Assembly: GCA_017163975.1 (NCBI GenBank)
Contig: JAFFSR010000221.1
Location: 7,998,001 to 8,062,000 of the forward strand
Source: Anastatus disparis
Taxonomy: Eukaryota > Arthropoda > Insecta > Hymenoptera > Eupelmidae
Direction: 5' to 3'
DNA: 64,000 nt
Positions 1 to 12,960 of the stretch are shown piece by piece. The position numbers and the translations under genes were made by a program. Positions within the stretch are counted from its first letter, which is position 1. Each line of letters starts with the position of its first letter. The notes under the pieces are model-generated. The model had not been told where the DNA came from. It saw only the letters and a program-made list of their open reading frames with translations, and ran no database searches.

Positions 1-2548
1 AACAATCGTGCGAATGGCTTAGCAAATATTTCAGCGATGCTTCTTCTATTTCTCTTTTGCAATCAGTCAGCCATAATAGACAGCCATTACACATGTTGTC
101 CATTTCGTGATCAAATATTTCTATAGCTTTACGTCATTTTTTTTTTCTTCTTCTTTTTTTATCATGCTTGACTTTTCTTTAAGTTGTGGGAATATCAAGA
201 AATTTATGCATAGATGATTTTTTTCCATTTCATTTAGAATTAATATAAACATTTATTTTTAAAAAAAATTTTGAATTCACCAATTTTTTTTTAATAGAAC
301 AAAATTGTTGTATAATTTGTCGTGACATTTTTAAACCGAAATAAAACAATAAAAATTTTAATATTTTTTATTCTTTTTCTATTTGTAAATAGTAAATAAT
401 CACGTTCTTACGTTATAAAATATACCAAATTATTCAACTTAAATTGTGTGCTATGAGATATTAATATTTATATTGATAAATCAAAAAATGTAAAACTATA
501 TTTTCTCTAGAAACTCACGACAGCATAAACTTTCGATCGATTTCGCTTATGCTCCTCAAGAGCATTACGTAATTCGCGATGTTAGGCCCTCACAGAACTC
601 GCGTGTATTATATTCCAAGTTAAACCTATGTGTACACACACATACATATCTATGTCTACATGTGTGTTGGCCCTTTGCTACTATCTCAAACTCGTCCCTG
701 TTAGCTTCTGCTCACCCTTAAATTATGATTAATCGACTTGAGAGTTTGACTCGACTCAATGCCTCCTCCAGTTCATAGTCTGACCAAAGAAATTGCTTAC
801 GACATTTTGCCAGTCAATATTCTTGTATATATAAAGTCTATAGATAGCTATTTATATTTTATTTGTATAAGGGTTGTTCTTTTTTTTTCTTCTTTTTTTC
901 GTTCAAAGAGAAAGGAAGAATAATGAAATTGATAAAATTGAAACGAAGTTACGTTTGGATGGTGAAATAACTTGTAATATTCATAAAATCAAAAATTTTT
1001 TGTATGATCGATTGGAAGAATAATTTTCTTGAATTCACTTCAACTTATTAGTTATATTTATTCAAATATTACGAACCTTTTATTCAAATAAACGAACATG
1101 CGACACTGTTGTTTTTTTTATGGAATTCATAAAATTATAAAATTTCTCAGATAGTACAATATGAGAAATATCATATGAAACGTAATATTTCATGACACTT
1201 AAAAATCAAGAAATATAAAATGCTTCGGGTTAATGATTTTTCAAGCCCAGAGCCGCAAAATAAGTCGCAAAAGATTATTCTTGCATGCTTTTTTTTTTCT
1301 TTTATTAAAGACTTTTTAAAAGCGTGATCAAGGTAGTTTTATTTCCAGACTTATCAAGCATATATACGAAATAAAATGTTAAGATAAAAGGTTCTCCTCC
1401 GCGCGAGTTTCATGTTGATTGCATAAGAGAGATAAACGAAATAAAGCATAAGAATAAGAGAAAGAGAAAGAAAAATGTTTTTTTTTTTTTTAAATAAAGA
1501 AAATAAAGGAGAAAAGTATTATAAAAGGTACGAATGTAAAAAGGTAAAGAAAATAAAAAGAGAGTAAGGGAAAAAGTAGAAGTATTACATTAAAGAAAAA
1601 ATAAAAAAGTAAAAAAAAAAAGGGTCACGTGTATACGTATAAATTTGCAAAAGAGTTGCCACGCAGTCTGACTGACAACAAACCTGACTTATGCAAATAC
1701 CCATGTGGCGCTTATATGTATATACGTACAATCTGGCTTGCGCTTTATAATACAAAGCCAAAGCAAAGGTAATCTGATCGTAATATGTATATAAACTAAA
1801 TGTACGCGCGCAAAGCTACAATTTTAATACCTATTATACCATCTTTAAATTGGGATTTTAAATTATACACGTTACTATATTTTTATGTTTATGTGTATAA
1901 CTTACATTGCAAATTTAACTAAACCTTTATTTCCTTTTCTTTGAGTTTCTTTTGTTTTAAAAATTATAACATATGAAAATAAGAGAACATTATTACAAAT
2001 GAGTTTATAAATACGTAGTTCACAAAATTTTGACTTAGAAATATACAACATGTCATTTAACCAAATTGTGCAATAATTGCAGTTAAGAATTTCAAAAATC
2101 AACTAATTATACAATTTTCAAATTTAATTCTAATGAACAATGTACTAGCAAATAATAAAACTGTTCTTTCAGCATACATCGTATAACATAAAGGTGTACT
2201 AAAAGAAACAATTAAGAACTGTAACGATTGAAAATTGAGCAAACAATAACGTTAAAAACTCTCCACTAATCCTACATACAACAGAATTTTTTTCCCTATT
2301 TAACTCGGTAACAAGACTCAATAAAAGCTTAACTCGCCATAGAATCGTATATCTGCAATTGAATTACACCCTTATATCCGTAGCATCTTCTTTATACACA
2401 GCCGTAAATAAAGTATTTTATCACTTTTCGGACAAAACATATAATATCCGTACTGTCCAATTCTGAAAAGTGAGTAAAAGTTAAATGTTCGGACGCTTAT
2501 TCGCGACTTGGACGGCCCTCGTAAAAATTATTTCTTTCCACATCCGCG

Positions 2549-2605
2549 AACCCGTAAATCCGGATTAAAGCGTGATACTACAACTTCCGGAATACGTGCG
2601 TATTA
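2549..2605 (+). other. 14-nt match to the miR-100 5' end, weak hairpin
   Basis: The plus strand from 2549 reads AACCCGTAAATCCG, identical to the first 14 nt of insect miR-100 as I remember it. It then diverges (GATTAAAG). A downstream CCGGA segment starting at 2587 can pair with TCCGG at the end of the match, and partial pairing continues outward with mismatches, leaving a loop of about 23 nt. Nucleotides 15-22 of a would-be mature miRNA would fall in that loop, which is not a normal precursor shape. I did not see let-7 or a full miR-125 in the window, which usually neighbour miR-100 in insects. Most likely a chance match or a decayed relic. Confidence 0.12.
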
Positions 2606-3497
2606 TACAGGTCCTTTTCTTCTTTCTCTTATTTATAGTATTATTTTTTTTCGTATACATGGGGAGGTGAAAAAAAAAAAAATAAAGTGAATTGGCTGGT
2701 TTTGTACAGCTCTATTAATTTACTTTTGTTCGATGATTTATTTTAGCTGTTATAAGTTTCAAATAAATACATTATTTTTAGTCTTCTGTGAAGCTGAAAA
2801 AAAATAGACAGACATCCTTGATAGAGCTATTTTGTTTTTTTTTATTACTTTAGGTTCTTATTAGAATTTAAAATTTTAAATTTAAATAAGAAAAAACAAT
2901 CATTTTATTTTTATCCATGTCCAAGTATAATAATATAAATTACACAATGAGCTTGTGTAATATAATTTGATAATTTATCTTTTTTAATTAAAAAGCACGC
3001 ACGAATCAATCTTTTCTCAAAGTCAGTCAATAAAAAGAGAATAAAATCACACGTATACATCATCTGAAGCGTGTCAATTGCAGTAATAAAAGAAAATTAC
3101 TATTCCGTAAAAAAGAGAAGAAGCTATCGTGAAGCGTTATTCCTTGAAAAAGGTCAGAAATTGAGCTTAGAATCAAATTCACGCATTTATAAGAGCCGAC
3201 TTCTATTCATCATAGGCGACAAGCCTTTGGACATTGGCTATCCGAGAAGTTTAATCATTGTACTTGAGTATCAGCAAAGAGTAATTACAATCAGACACCC
3301 CCTTGTTGTGGCTTTCTACAGAGACACAAGTCAGCTTTAGTTTAAGGAGCCCAACACATATATATATAGAAAAGTAAGGAATCGGATCCTGTCTATACGT
3401 ATATGTAACAACGTTAAAGGAGTCGAAATACCTAGAGAGAGAATATGCTTTAAAAGCCTTTCCAGTAGTCTATGATTAGTTATAGTATAGTTCTAAC

Positions 3498-3509
3498 ATA
3501 TACGTATAT
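3498..3509. repeat. perfect 12-bp TATACGTATA-type palindrome
   Basis: ATATACGTATAT is self-complementary about the central CG. It belongs to a recurrent motif class in the window, with larger versions at 35000-35019 and 52223-52240. Confidence 0.7.
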
Positions 3510-4732
3510 ATACAAGAACTGACCTAAAGCAAGCAAAGGCTATAACTTGACGCTCTATATATTTCTCACTCTGTATATATAGCTCAGAAAGGACCCCCTC
3601 TTTCAATTAATCGTCTTTCTACGACGTTAGTTAACCTGAGATTCATCTCACTCTCTCTTGTTTTCTCGCTTACCAAAACACATAGCTTCGTTATATACTA
3701 GCAAGCTATTGAAGCTTTAAAGCTGTAATTAAAATCTAAGAAATCTCTTTAGTTTTATATCATATATGTGTATACGTACACGTCCAGAGATTTAATGTGT
3801 AGGAGAGACAAAGCAAGTGGACACGAGAGTCGAGTCTAACTACGCTGTGTATAGAAAATACCCTGCACGAACAAGAGTTTTCGTTCTTAATTACATTAAA
3901 TTCAAGCTGTATATATATATAAATTGTCTTGTATGCTTTGATTTTTTTTTGTGGTAAAACTTTAAGTTTTTCTCGGAGATTGTGCATGTTTCTAATGTAA
4001 TCATAGTTTTTTATTAGTTGCTTTTCTTTTTTTCTTCTTTTCTTAGTTGTATTCAATGAATGAGGTGAACTATACAATGAGAAATTAAATTCTTGCAAAA
4101 AAATTTAATTTATTAACTATTTACAAAAAAAATAAACATAATCGAGTTAACTTTGTTAAATAATTTCAAAGTTTTTAATTTTTAATTGAATGAAACTTTT
4201 CTTTCCAATCCGAATATAATCGTAAATAAAATAATTTGATTAATTGCTCACTTAGTCTAGATTATTAATTAAATATCAACTAACTCCGTCATATTAATAG
4301 ATCATTTAAAATACTAAATTATAACAATATTAAACTGCACTTAAATTGACTCCAATTATTTTACCCGCAAATTGAATAAAAATCAAAAAAAAAAGAATAA
4401 AAAATAAATTCAATCCAACCACACATTGAGTTGCTATTTCCCCAAAATTTCCGCCCCCTTTATATATCGCCTAATTCTTCATTTGTCGATGCTTGTGTGC
4501 AGCGTGCGTATGTGTATATATGTACCCGTGGAGAGATGCACAAAACCACGCGATTATTATTTTCTATATACATAGTGTTGTCGATCGTATACGCGTCATT
4601 TCTCTTATGAGTATGACAGCTCGACAGGTCTGTATAAACCAAACGAGAGAAGAGCGTCAACAAATTGCATCGCATTCGCACAATATATAATTCCATCGGA
4701 AATAATAATGGGAATAAAGCGACGCACCAAGT

Positions 4733-4749
4733 ACACACACACACACACA
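4733..4749 (+). repeat. (AC)n microsatellite
   Basis: About 8.5 uninterrupted AC units. Confidence 0.9.
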
Positions 4750-5568
4750 GCCTATACCAGTGATTGCAGTTGCGGATTATGTATACTTTATCTCTCTTTC
4801 TCTTTTGACTTTATCTCCAGCTATGGCTTGCTCGCGCTTGTTTAAAATAATTTCGATGAGAGCGAGAGAAGAAGTACTCGCGTGAATTAACCGGAATACT
4901 TCGTCACTTTTGCGCTGTGTGCCTCTTTTGTACGACAAGAGAGGCTTTGCGCGGTTCTCTTTTCACACCCACGCTTATAAAGCCTTCTTAAGTAAATTCT
5001 TGTAGAAAATAAATTAATTTTTTTTATGTAGTTATACGGAGCTTATAGGCTTCTATTAAGGACTATTTTTCTTCCAAGAGTTGAAATTTTTTGTGATTTG
5101 TAGACATTATTTAAATAAACATTTAGAAATTGGACGGAGTTTAATTTGTTATAAAATCAATTACTTTTTTGTAAAAATTATAATTTTTAAATTTTGGGAA
5201 AAAACATTTATAATGTAAATTGATATAATTGAATTCTCAATTTATTTGCTTAATTTCCTAAAAAAACACATATTACCATTTATAAAACTTCAAATAATAG
5301 AAAAAGACGAAAAGTAAAAAAAGGTCTACGATGACATTTTTATTTGAAATCATTGATCAATTTGTTGCACTTGCTCTTTCTTCCCCTTATTTTTTTGCTC
5401 ATACGCGTTTCAAGCACTCATAATATGAATTCGCGCGAGCAGAGAGCGTCCCAAGCGAAAATTACCATTCAGCTGAAATTACAAGCTGCATGATTCACAT
5501 TTGAAATACGATTCCATGTTCGTATTATATACTCTGTGTATGTTTGTATGTGCACAAGAGAGAAAGAG

Positions 5569-5598
5569 CGTATACGCGCACGCGCCCGCAAACGCGCT
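5569..5598. repeat. CG-rich alternating purine-pyrimidine patch
   Basis: A run of GCGTATACGCGCACGCGC followed by further CGC steps stands out in otherwise AT-rich DNA. Alternating purine-pyrimidine CG/TA/CA steps are the kind of sequence that can adopt Z-DNA. Whether it does so here is unknown. No gene starts nearby. Confidence 0.6.
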
Positions 5599-8553
5599 TA
5601 TACACTGCCTTGGCGTCAGGGTAATATTTTCAAGAGCGCGCAAATTATGAGCCTCGTGGTGTATAGAACGAAGTAGATGAGAAGAAAAAGAAAAAAAAAG
5701 AAAAATTTAAAAAAATTTAATGTGTAAGCGTTAAAAGGGGCGCACGGGTGCATGTATATATATACGTGTATACTTATAAAGTGCGCACATGTGTGGAAAG
5801 AGGAAAAAAAAAGGGAGAAAACGCATAGATATGTACATTTTTTTGTAATGCTGCTCAAATAGATTATAATTCAGTCTGTTATTATTTCATCCATATTTCA
5901 CTCGACGTGAAGTATGCTGTACATCATGAAGATTTTTTAAACTTTTTATAAGCATTTATGTAAGTAAACAGCAGATGTATTGTCGTACAATATTATACAG
6001 TATTATAGAATTTATTCATTCTTATTTGATTTTAATACATTGAACAGATAAAAAGTTAATAAAAATCAAATTTATAAAATATATTGTTTATTCAAAATGT
6101 AGATACATTTACGTTTATTAAAATATTATTTTCTTTCCTATCTTATTTTATTAAAAGCATTAATACTCTTTATATTTTTCCATTGTTATCAGAATTTTTT
6201 CTCAGCTTTTCATGCACGTAAAACTGCATTTTCTCGTTTCCCCTTTTCTTTATTTTCTTTTTTTATCGAAATATCCACGTGCCGCATACAGCCATGTATA
6301 CACATGTATATAATCTTACTAAAGGCTTTGTGTATATATAATAGCAGGTGCGATTACGCATTAAGCGTTGGCTTCGTGCAATGCATGCAAGTGTCATTTC
6401 CAACTGTGCACTCAAAGTCAACGGGCCTCAACGACTTAGCACGCATGTTGCCACCATTTATACACATTCAATAATAACTGAAAAGTAAAGATAAGCACTG
6501 AAGGGAAATAAGAGAAAAAAATCGTTTTGCTAAAAACCCTTTTTCTATACAACCGCGTTTTCATTCACGCATACACATGCATTATCTAACTTTACACCAA
6601 GTGCGAATGTTATTCAGTATGCGGGTGTGAATTTGATTTAAACGATTGCACGCGATTTATGTAGCTAATTCGATACAAAATTATTTCTGTAATTGATTTA
6701 TTTGTTTCAGTTTATTGGATTTTGATTTTTATAATAATATTCGATTAAAATGAGAAATTTCAATAAAATTTGTGTTGGAATTTCCAAGTAATTATCATAA
6801 TAATAGTAATAATTATTAATGATTTTTTAATTTATTTAAAAAATTTTCATATATTATTTAATGTACAAAAATTATATCGCTGTGTGTAAATAAAAGTCAA
6901 TAATATATTTGAGAAAAAAAGGAATATAGATTGGTAAAGCAGGTGAAAAGTATACAAAATACACAAAGACTTTAGCGATGAAAAAGAATACACATTGAAA
7001 AAGAAAAAAAAGTTGAGCGAGGGGAAAAAAGAGAAAAAAATATTGAAGCTAAAAGCAGGGGAGAATCGGACAAACCGCAAACCATTGGATTCCAAGCCAA
7101 ACTCAATGTCAATATAACAATGACTCAGAAAGTCAAATGTCCAAACTTCCTGTTCTAGTGACCGTCCCACTAAAGCTTCCTATAAATGTCTTATTTATAC
7201 TCCTGCCAATTTACTGTTAATGCTTTTATTCATTGTCATTACTTAAAATAATATTTGTACGTTTATAATGTGACGCATTATTACGTAAGATAACATCATA
7301 TTTTAAATAAAAAGAAAAATGTTCATGGGAGTTTGACGTTGATATTTTGTCTATATTTATAAGAATAATTTTGATGAATCATTATAATTTTTAAGAAAAT
7401 TAATCATCGTAATTAAAAACATAAAAAGATTGTATACATAATTGAAATTACAAGAAAAATGTGTTTTTCTAATTGTTCAGCTAACCGTTTAATTTTCATG
7501 TTAAGTTTAAATAATTTTTTGAAGATTAATTGAGGATATTAAAATTTAGTTTATTGAAGTTCATTACGTAATACAAAATAAATCTAACTTACTATATTAC
7601 ACTGCATCTCAAACTAGTTTCAAATTATATAACTAAAATATTACAAGATTAAATTAATATTTTTCATTAAACTTTTTGGGATTAATAACATAATTTAATT
7701 GAATTTGGCTGTTATGTTTCATTAAAATTACATTTTTCTACTCTTAATATTTTTTAATTTTTTTTTATTATAGTATTAATAAAAATTTTAAATTAATACA
7801 ATTTTGTGCTAAAGTTTTATTAAAATTAGTATTATTTTCAACAGAATTTTTTTAATGTTTATCCAGACTTTTATCACCCTTTCCCCCTCAGAGATAATAA
7901 TATTGAAATTAATCAATCGATCCTGACTTTTCCAAGAGCTTTATCAGTGATAACGTCGTTTTAGTAGTATATTTTCAAGGATTAAACCATGGGAAATTAA
8001 AAGCACTCTATTCATTTGAAAAGTTCTTAATCCATATCTTTTAAGTTGACGTCAAATACACGCTTCTTAGAAAAAAATAATTTTATTCAAATTCTTTATA
8101 AATGATATTACATATAGTGATATAATTTTAAAAAATTTTAAATTAATTAAAATAGCTTTGATAATTAAAAATCTGAAAAAAAAATTTTTTACATAAAAAA
8201 CATCGTACGAATCACCATCAATAACAACATGCTATATAAACATGCAGACAATCCTTTAGATTAGGAGCCGACTTTATATATAGCTCTTATCGTTTTACGT
8301 CCTAAAAAGAGAGAGAGAAAGCAGCCTCGCAAGCTTTAAAACTCATTACACGGGTATACCTACACCTATCTCATACCGAAACATTTAAAGGGCTTGCATT
8401 ACATATTACGCGTCTACCATAAACGTAAAATCTTAAGGCGTGCTGTATATATAAATATACACATATACAAACATACGTAAGTAGCTGTTACGAATAAGAC
8501 AGCTGGCACACTTGGGATATATGTGAGCTTCGTTCTTCTGTTTTCAAGCAACT

Positions 8554-8573
8554 TATATATATATATATATATA
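8554..8573 (+). repeat. (TA)n microsatellite
   Basis: About ten uninterrupted TA units. Confidence 0.9.
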
Positions 8574-11500
8574 CCCGTAATTTTTATCGAACATAGAATA
8601 GTAATAATTTGAGGGTCGCAGATGCCATGGGCCAACGGTAAATGGAAGCCGCCAATTGACACGAGCCATGACACACGTACTTTTAGTGCATGCCTCATGA
8701 TTTTTAAATATTTATATATTTATATCGAGCAAACTGAAATGGGATATAGAAATGATTATGATGAGACGAGTGATGATTGTACGAAGAAGGGTGATCACTT
8801 AAAGTGCACAAGATCATTTAAACTTACATAGTTTTAGTATAGTTGATTATTTTATTTCAAGACTAAGATTATTATTTTTATTTCTTTGTTCTATGAAGGC
8901 TAGTTGTACGTTATAAAATTAAGTAACTTTACAATATTTAATTTTAGATATCTTGTAAAGAATAGAAGAAGTTTGAAAATAAATTTCAAATTATATGGAT
9001 TGTTTGATAGTAGAAAAATGACAAAACTTTCAATTAATAAATTTATAAAAATGATAATAATGAAAAAAACAATAAATAATTGTTTATGAAGGTACGCGTT
9101 AAGCTATCATTTAATAATCATAAAATACACATTATTATGTCATTTAATTAAAAAAAAGGGTACTAATTCTAAAACGTAATTAAGAGCGATGACGGTGAAC
9201 AAGGTAATTCTAATCAGTCTACCAATTTATCGTACAAACAAGACGTACACAGTGTTATTCCAAGTGCAGCGCTTGTCGCCAAAGCCGTTAATCTCTCAAA
9301 TTAACAACGACAACAAACATTACTTATATAAATGCTTGCTCGTGGAAAATTGAAAATCATTGATCGAACATTTTCAATGATATACATGTATAAAGGTATA
9401 TTTATATAAAGAGAAATAAAGAGAAAAAAAAAAGTAGTTTGCAGCTGGATAACGATAAGTGCGCGTAGTTCCTTTGTTTCGATGTTGAATTAATCAACCG
9501 ACCAATAATATTGCTTCATCATTCTCTCACCTTTCTTTTATCGTTAAATAAAATTTCTTTTTTATATTTATTTCCAGTACACTTATTAAAATCGATTCTA
9601 TAACGTCTATCTTATCTATTTGTATTACTAACGTTCAAGTGAAATAAAAATTGTTGGAAAAAAATTTATGTGTTATATACTCGAGAAATTATTAAAATTT
9701 CAACAAAAATGAAAAATTAATAAATTTTCATCCATATTAAAAATGTAAGTCGTTTAAAATTGTAAAAACAAAAAATAAAAATTCTAAAATAATAAATTGT
9801 TTATAAAAGTAATGGAGTCATGCATAATGTATATACGAACGAGAATTTATGAAAATTTACACTTTTACAGTATTTTTCATCAACGTTGAAAGCTCTTTTC
9901 TTTTTTTAAAAGAAAAAGGCGTTAAAAAGCTAATTACTCGTAACGCACGAGGTTCGTATTAATTAACACTGGAATTCAGAAAATCGCGCGAGACTTTTTG
10001 AATCCCCGTTTGGCCTAACTTTCTCCTCTTCTCTTTTTTTTCTCCTCTCCCTTTTTCCACGTTACTACAACATTTTTCATACGCCATGCCCTTTCCTTTT
10101 ACTTGCCTTGTATCGCGAATCCACAACCCTGGTGTGGAATGTCTCTAGTTAATTTTTTCTTTTTCTTTTTTTTTTTTTAATACTCCTCTTTTTTTTAGCT
10201 CCGTAGAACAAGCGTTTACACGAGATGTATAAAGCAAGAAAGAATAAGAGAGTAAAAATTCACTGCTTCTTCTTTTTTTTTTATCTTTTACTTCTATAAC
10301 AGTGTATATATTTTTCCTGAAGTCGGAGGCTACGTAGCATTCTCTCATTTTTTTTTCTCCTTTCCTCACTCGTGACTTAATTAATCGCATAACACGGGGA
10401 GCTTAATGAAATCAGAACTCTTACCCATCCATACCTTTTTTCGGCTCAACAACACAGCAGCCTCTACTTTTTTCTCTCTCTCTTTTTCTTTTGCATCCCA
10501 ATCTATACTTCCTCCCTTGGCTCTTGCAAGCTTTATAGTTTGACGAAAAAAATAACAGCGAAGGAAAAGGAAGGAAAAAAAAAGAAGAAAACGGAAATAT
10601 TTGTCGAGGAATACTTTTTTCCCCTGGTCTGTCTAAGTAAGAGGCTAGTGATGTTGTTGATATTAAGGGAATGAAGAAATAAATCAACAGCGGGAATTAT
10701 GCATTTTATAGATTCTTTAGTAATTATGAAATTTATTTTTCAATGGTTGATGATTTCACGAATATTAAAAATAAATAAAATTTAATCAATTATATTTTTA
10801 GAATAAAGTTCATGAAAAATAAATGCAATTCTTTTCTTCCTATTGTATTTACATTTTCTACATCATATTCATTTAATTTATCACAAGCAAACAAAGTAAA
10901 ATAAAGTTTCGATCAAGCCCCTTTTATAAATTGAACTTTCAAACAACAATTTCACGTAATTAAACGTAATTTCACACAGCTACAAATAAAAAAAACATAC
11001 AACTTTCAAACCCCTTTTTACAATTTGAATTAAAGAATGAAAAAACTATGAAATTCTAAAGTTTTGCTTTCATTCAAAGTTATTCTTTGATTGCTTACGC
11101 AACCGGAAGATCTACGACGAGAAGAAATCGCCTAATCATGAAATTCATTATATTTAAACTCGTTTTCGCGGGAAAATCGTCACGACTTTATTTAAAAGGG
11201 TGATGCAGAATGTATATATACACACAAAAGGACAAAAAAAACAAAGAAAGAAAGGAAACGATTTCGTTTATGTTATAAGAATTGTATAGCATTAAATGAG
11301 AGTGCAAGAAATAAGGAATAATATGCAGACAATTAAATTTTTTTCATTTAATAATATGTTTCATACTAAAGTTTTATAAGATAATTTTGTGTATACATTT
11401 TTAAACAAAAATTAAATAAATTAATAGAAATTAATTAAAATATTTCTTTTTAAAAGTTTTCTATTAGTTCAGTTACTAAATTTTTTAATAAGAATATATT

Positions 11501-12840
11501 TGCGCAATAAAAAAAGTAATATAGCAGAAAGAAAAAAAAGACATAAAATTTCTTTAGTAGATCTAATTGTAAAGGCTGTAAATGAGTAAATAAAAGGGAA
11601 AGTTTAAGCTCTTAGAGTAGAGAAAGAAAAGGCAACGAAAAAAAAGGGATATTCTTCGGTGTTATATAGGTTTTGGATGAGTAAAAAAAAGGGTTGTGCC
11701 AGTCTCTTGTGAAATGATGAACCGGGCGACGTTTTATGCTTGGGCACCTGAGCTTTTCTCACGACTGTGTTTTAGACCTTTTTCACTCTCCATACACTAG
11801 AAGTAAATAGAGAGAAAGAGAAGAAGAAAAAGGAGCTTCGAACATTGCGGCAGGGTATTAATATCAGTCGGACCCAAAGGAGGAATATCGCCTTATGTAT
11901 TTGCTTGCCATGCTTTTGCGCGCTCGTTAAAATAATAAGCACGCGCTTCGATGAGTGTGAAAAGCTTCTTTTCTCTTTATCTCTTTCTCTTATGGTTTTG
12001 TAGAAAAGGAGGGTTGCTTCATGAGTAAACTGGAAATTGCCAACTCTGTAAACTCTCAGACATTATATGTATATGTATATATTTCATCTCCTTTTATTTT
12101 TTAATATAATACAAGACAACGAGAAAGAGATAACACGTTAGGGAGATGTAAAGCGAGAAATAGGAGAGTGATTAAGGGATTCACTGGGTTTTCGCTATAT
12201 AACCGAGACAAGTAATTTAATTCACCAAGCACAAAAGTCCTTACTTATATATATTCACCTATACATGCTTAGCTTGGGTTAGATTTACGCTTTTTATTAG
12301 AGAAAACATGAGGATTTTTCGATATTTAATTGACGAGTTTGTTTTTCATTTATATGTATTTTGCTTTCAAGAATTTTTAAAAATTATTATTTATTTGTTT
12401 CATCCAAAGTGTTAATTAATTATTAATCTCTGCTCTATATCTATAATAATTATTTTAATAAAGTCCGATTAAAATTCTATTTTCATTGATAAAAATCCAA
12501 ATAATAATTTTATTCAAGTTCTTACAAGATGTAATAATCATTTTCACAGGAAAAATTTTTAGTTTCCCATCTCGAACAAGTCAATTTAGATTATCGATTG
12601 TTGCTTTCTAATAACCAACACTTAAATAGAATCTAAAGAGCAACTACAGAATATGAGCTTTCCAGCTCGCGACGAAATAAAAAAAAATAATAAAAATAAT
12701 TAAAAAAAAAAAAGTAACGACAGACAGGTAGAGGTATTGCTATCGATATGATGCAAATTGCACCGGATCCTGTCCATCTACAACATCCATCGAATTAGAA
12801 AGCATCGCTTCGATATTACTTGCCAGATAGCACTTCCATA

Positions 12841-12855
12841 GATAGATAGATAGAT
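12841..12855 (+). repeat. (GATA)n microsatellite
   Basis: Just under four tandem GATA units. Confidence 0.85.
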
Positions 12856-12941
12856 GGCAATAGATATATATAAAAATACATAGAAGAGAGGAATTTTTTT
12901 AGAGTGGCAAAAATAATTGAGAAGGGGGTGCTGAAATATGA

Positions 12942-12960
12942 ATGTATGTATGTATGTATA
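12942..12960 (+). repeat. (ATGT)n microsatellite
   Basis: About four and a half tandem ATGT units. The surrounding TGTATATG-rich DNA extends to about 13440. Confidence 0.85.

Larger units (their letters stand above)
1..8000. other. non-coding AT-rich DNA, no gene recognised
   Basis: I see no convincing exon here. Very AT-rich stretches centre near 350, 1080, 2100, 2850, 4250, 5150, 6050, 6750 and 7500. Between them lie purine runs (about 1430-1620), a short AC repeat near 4740, a CG-rich alternating patch at 5569-5598 and TATACG-type motifs. Open frames are short. The frames at 3071-3340 and 2508-2690 have mixed amino acid composition, but the first needs a GTG start, and neither has splice signals or a family I know. 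Confidence 0.6.

Noticed and set aside
3071..3340. 89-codon frame of fairly protein-like composition
   Set aside because: It needs a GTG start, has no splice donor or acceptor in register that I could find, and no known family.
5133..5142. TGGACGGAG, the start of miR-184
   Set aside because: The match ends after nine nucleotides and the flanks do not form a convincing precursor.
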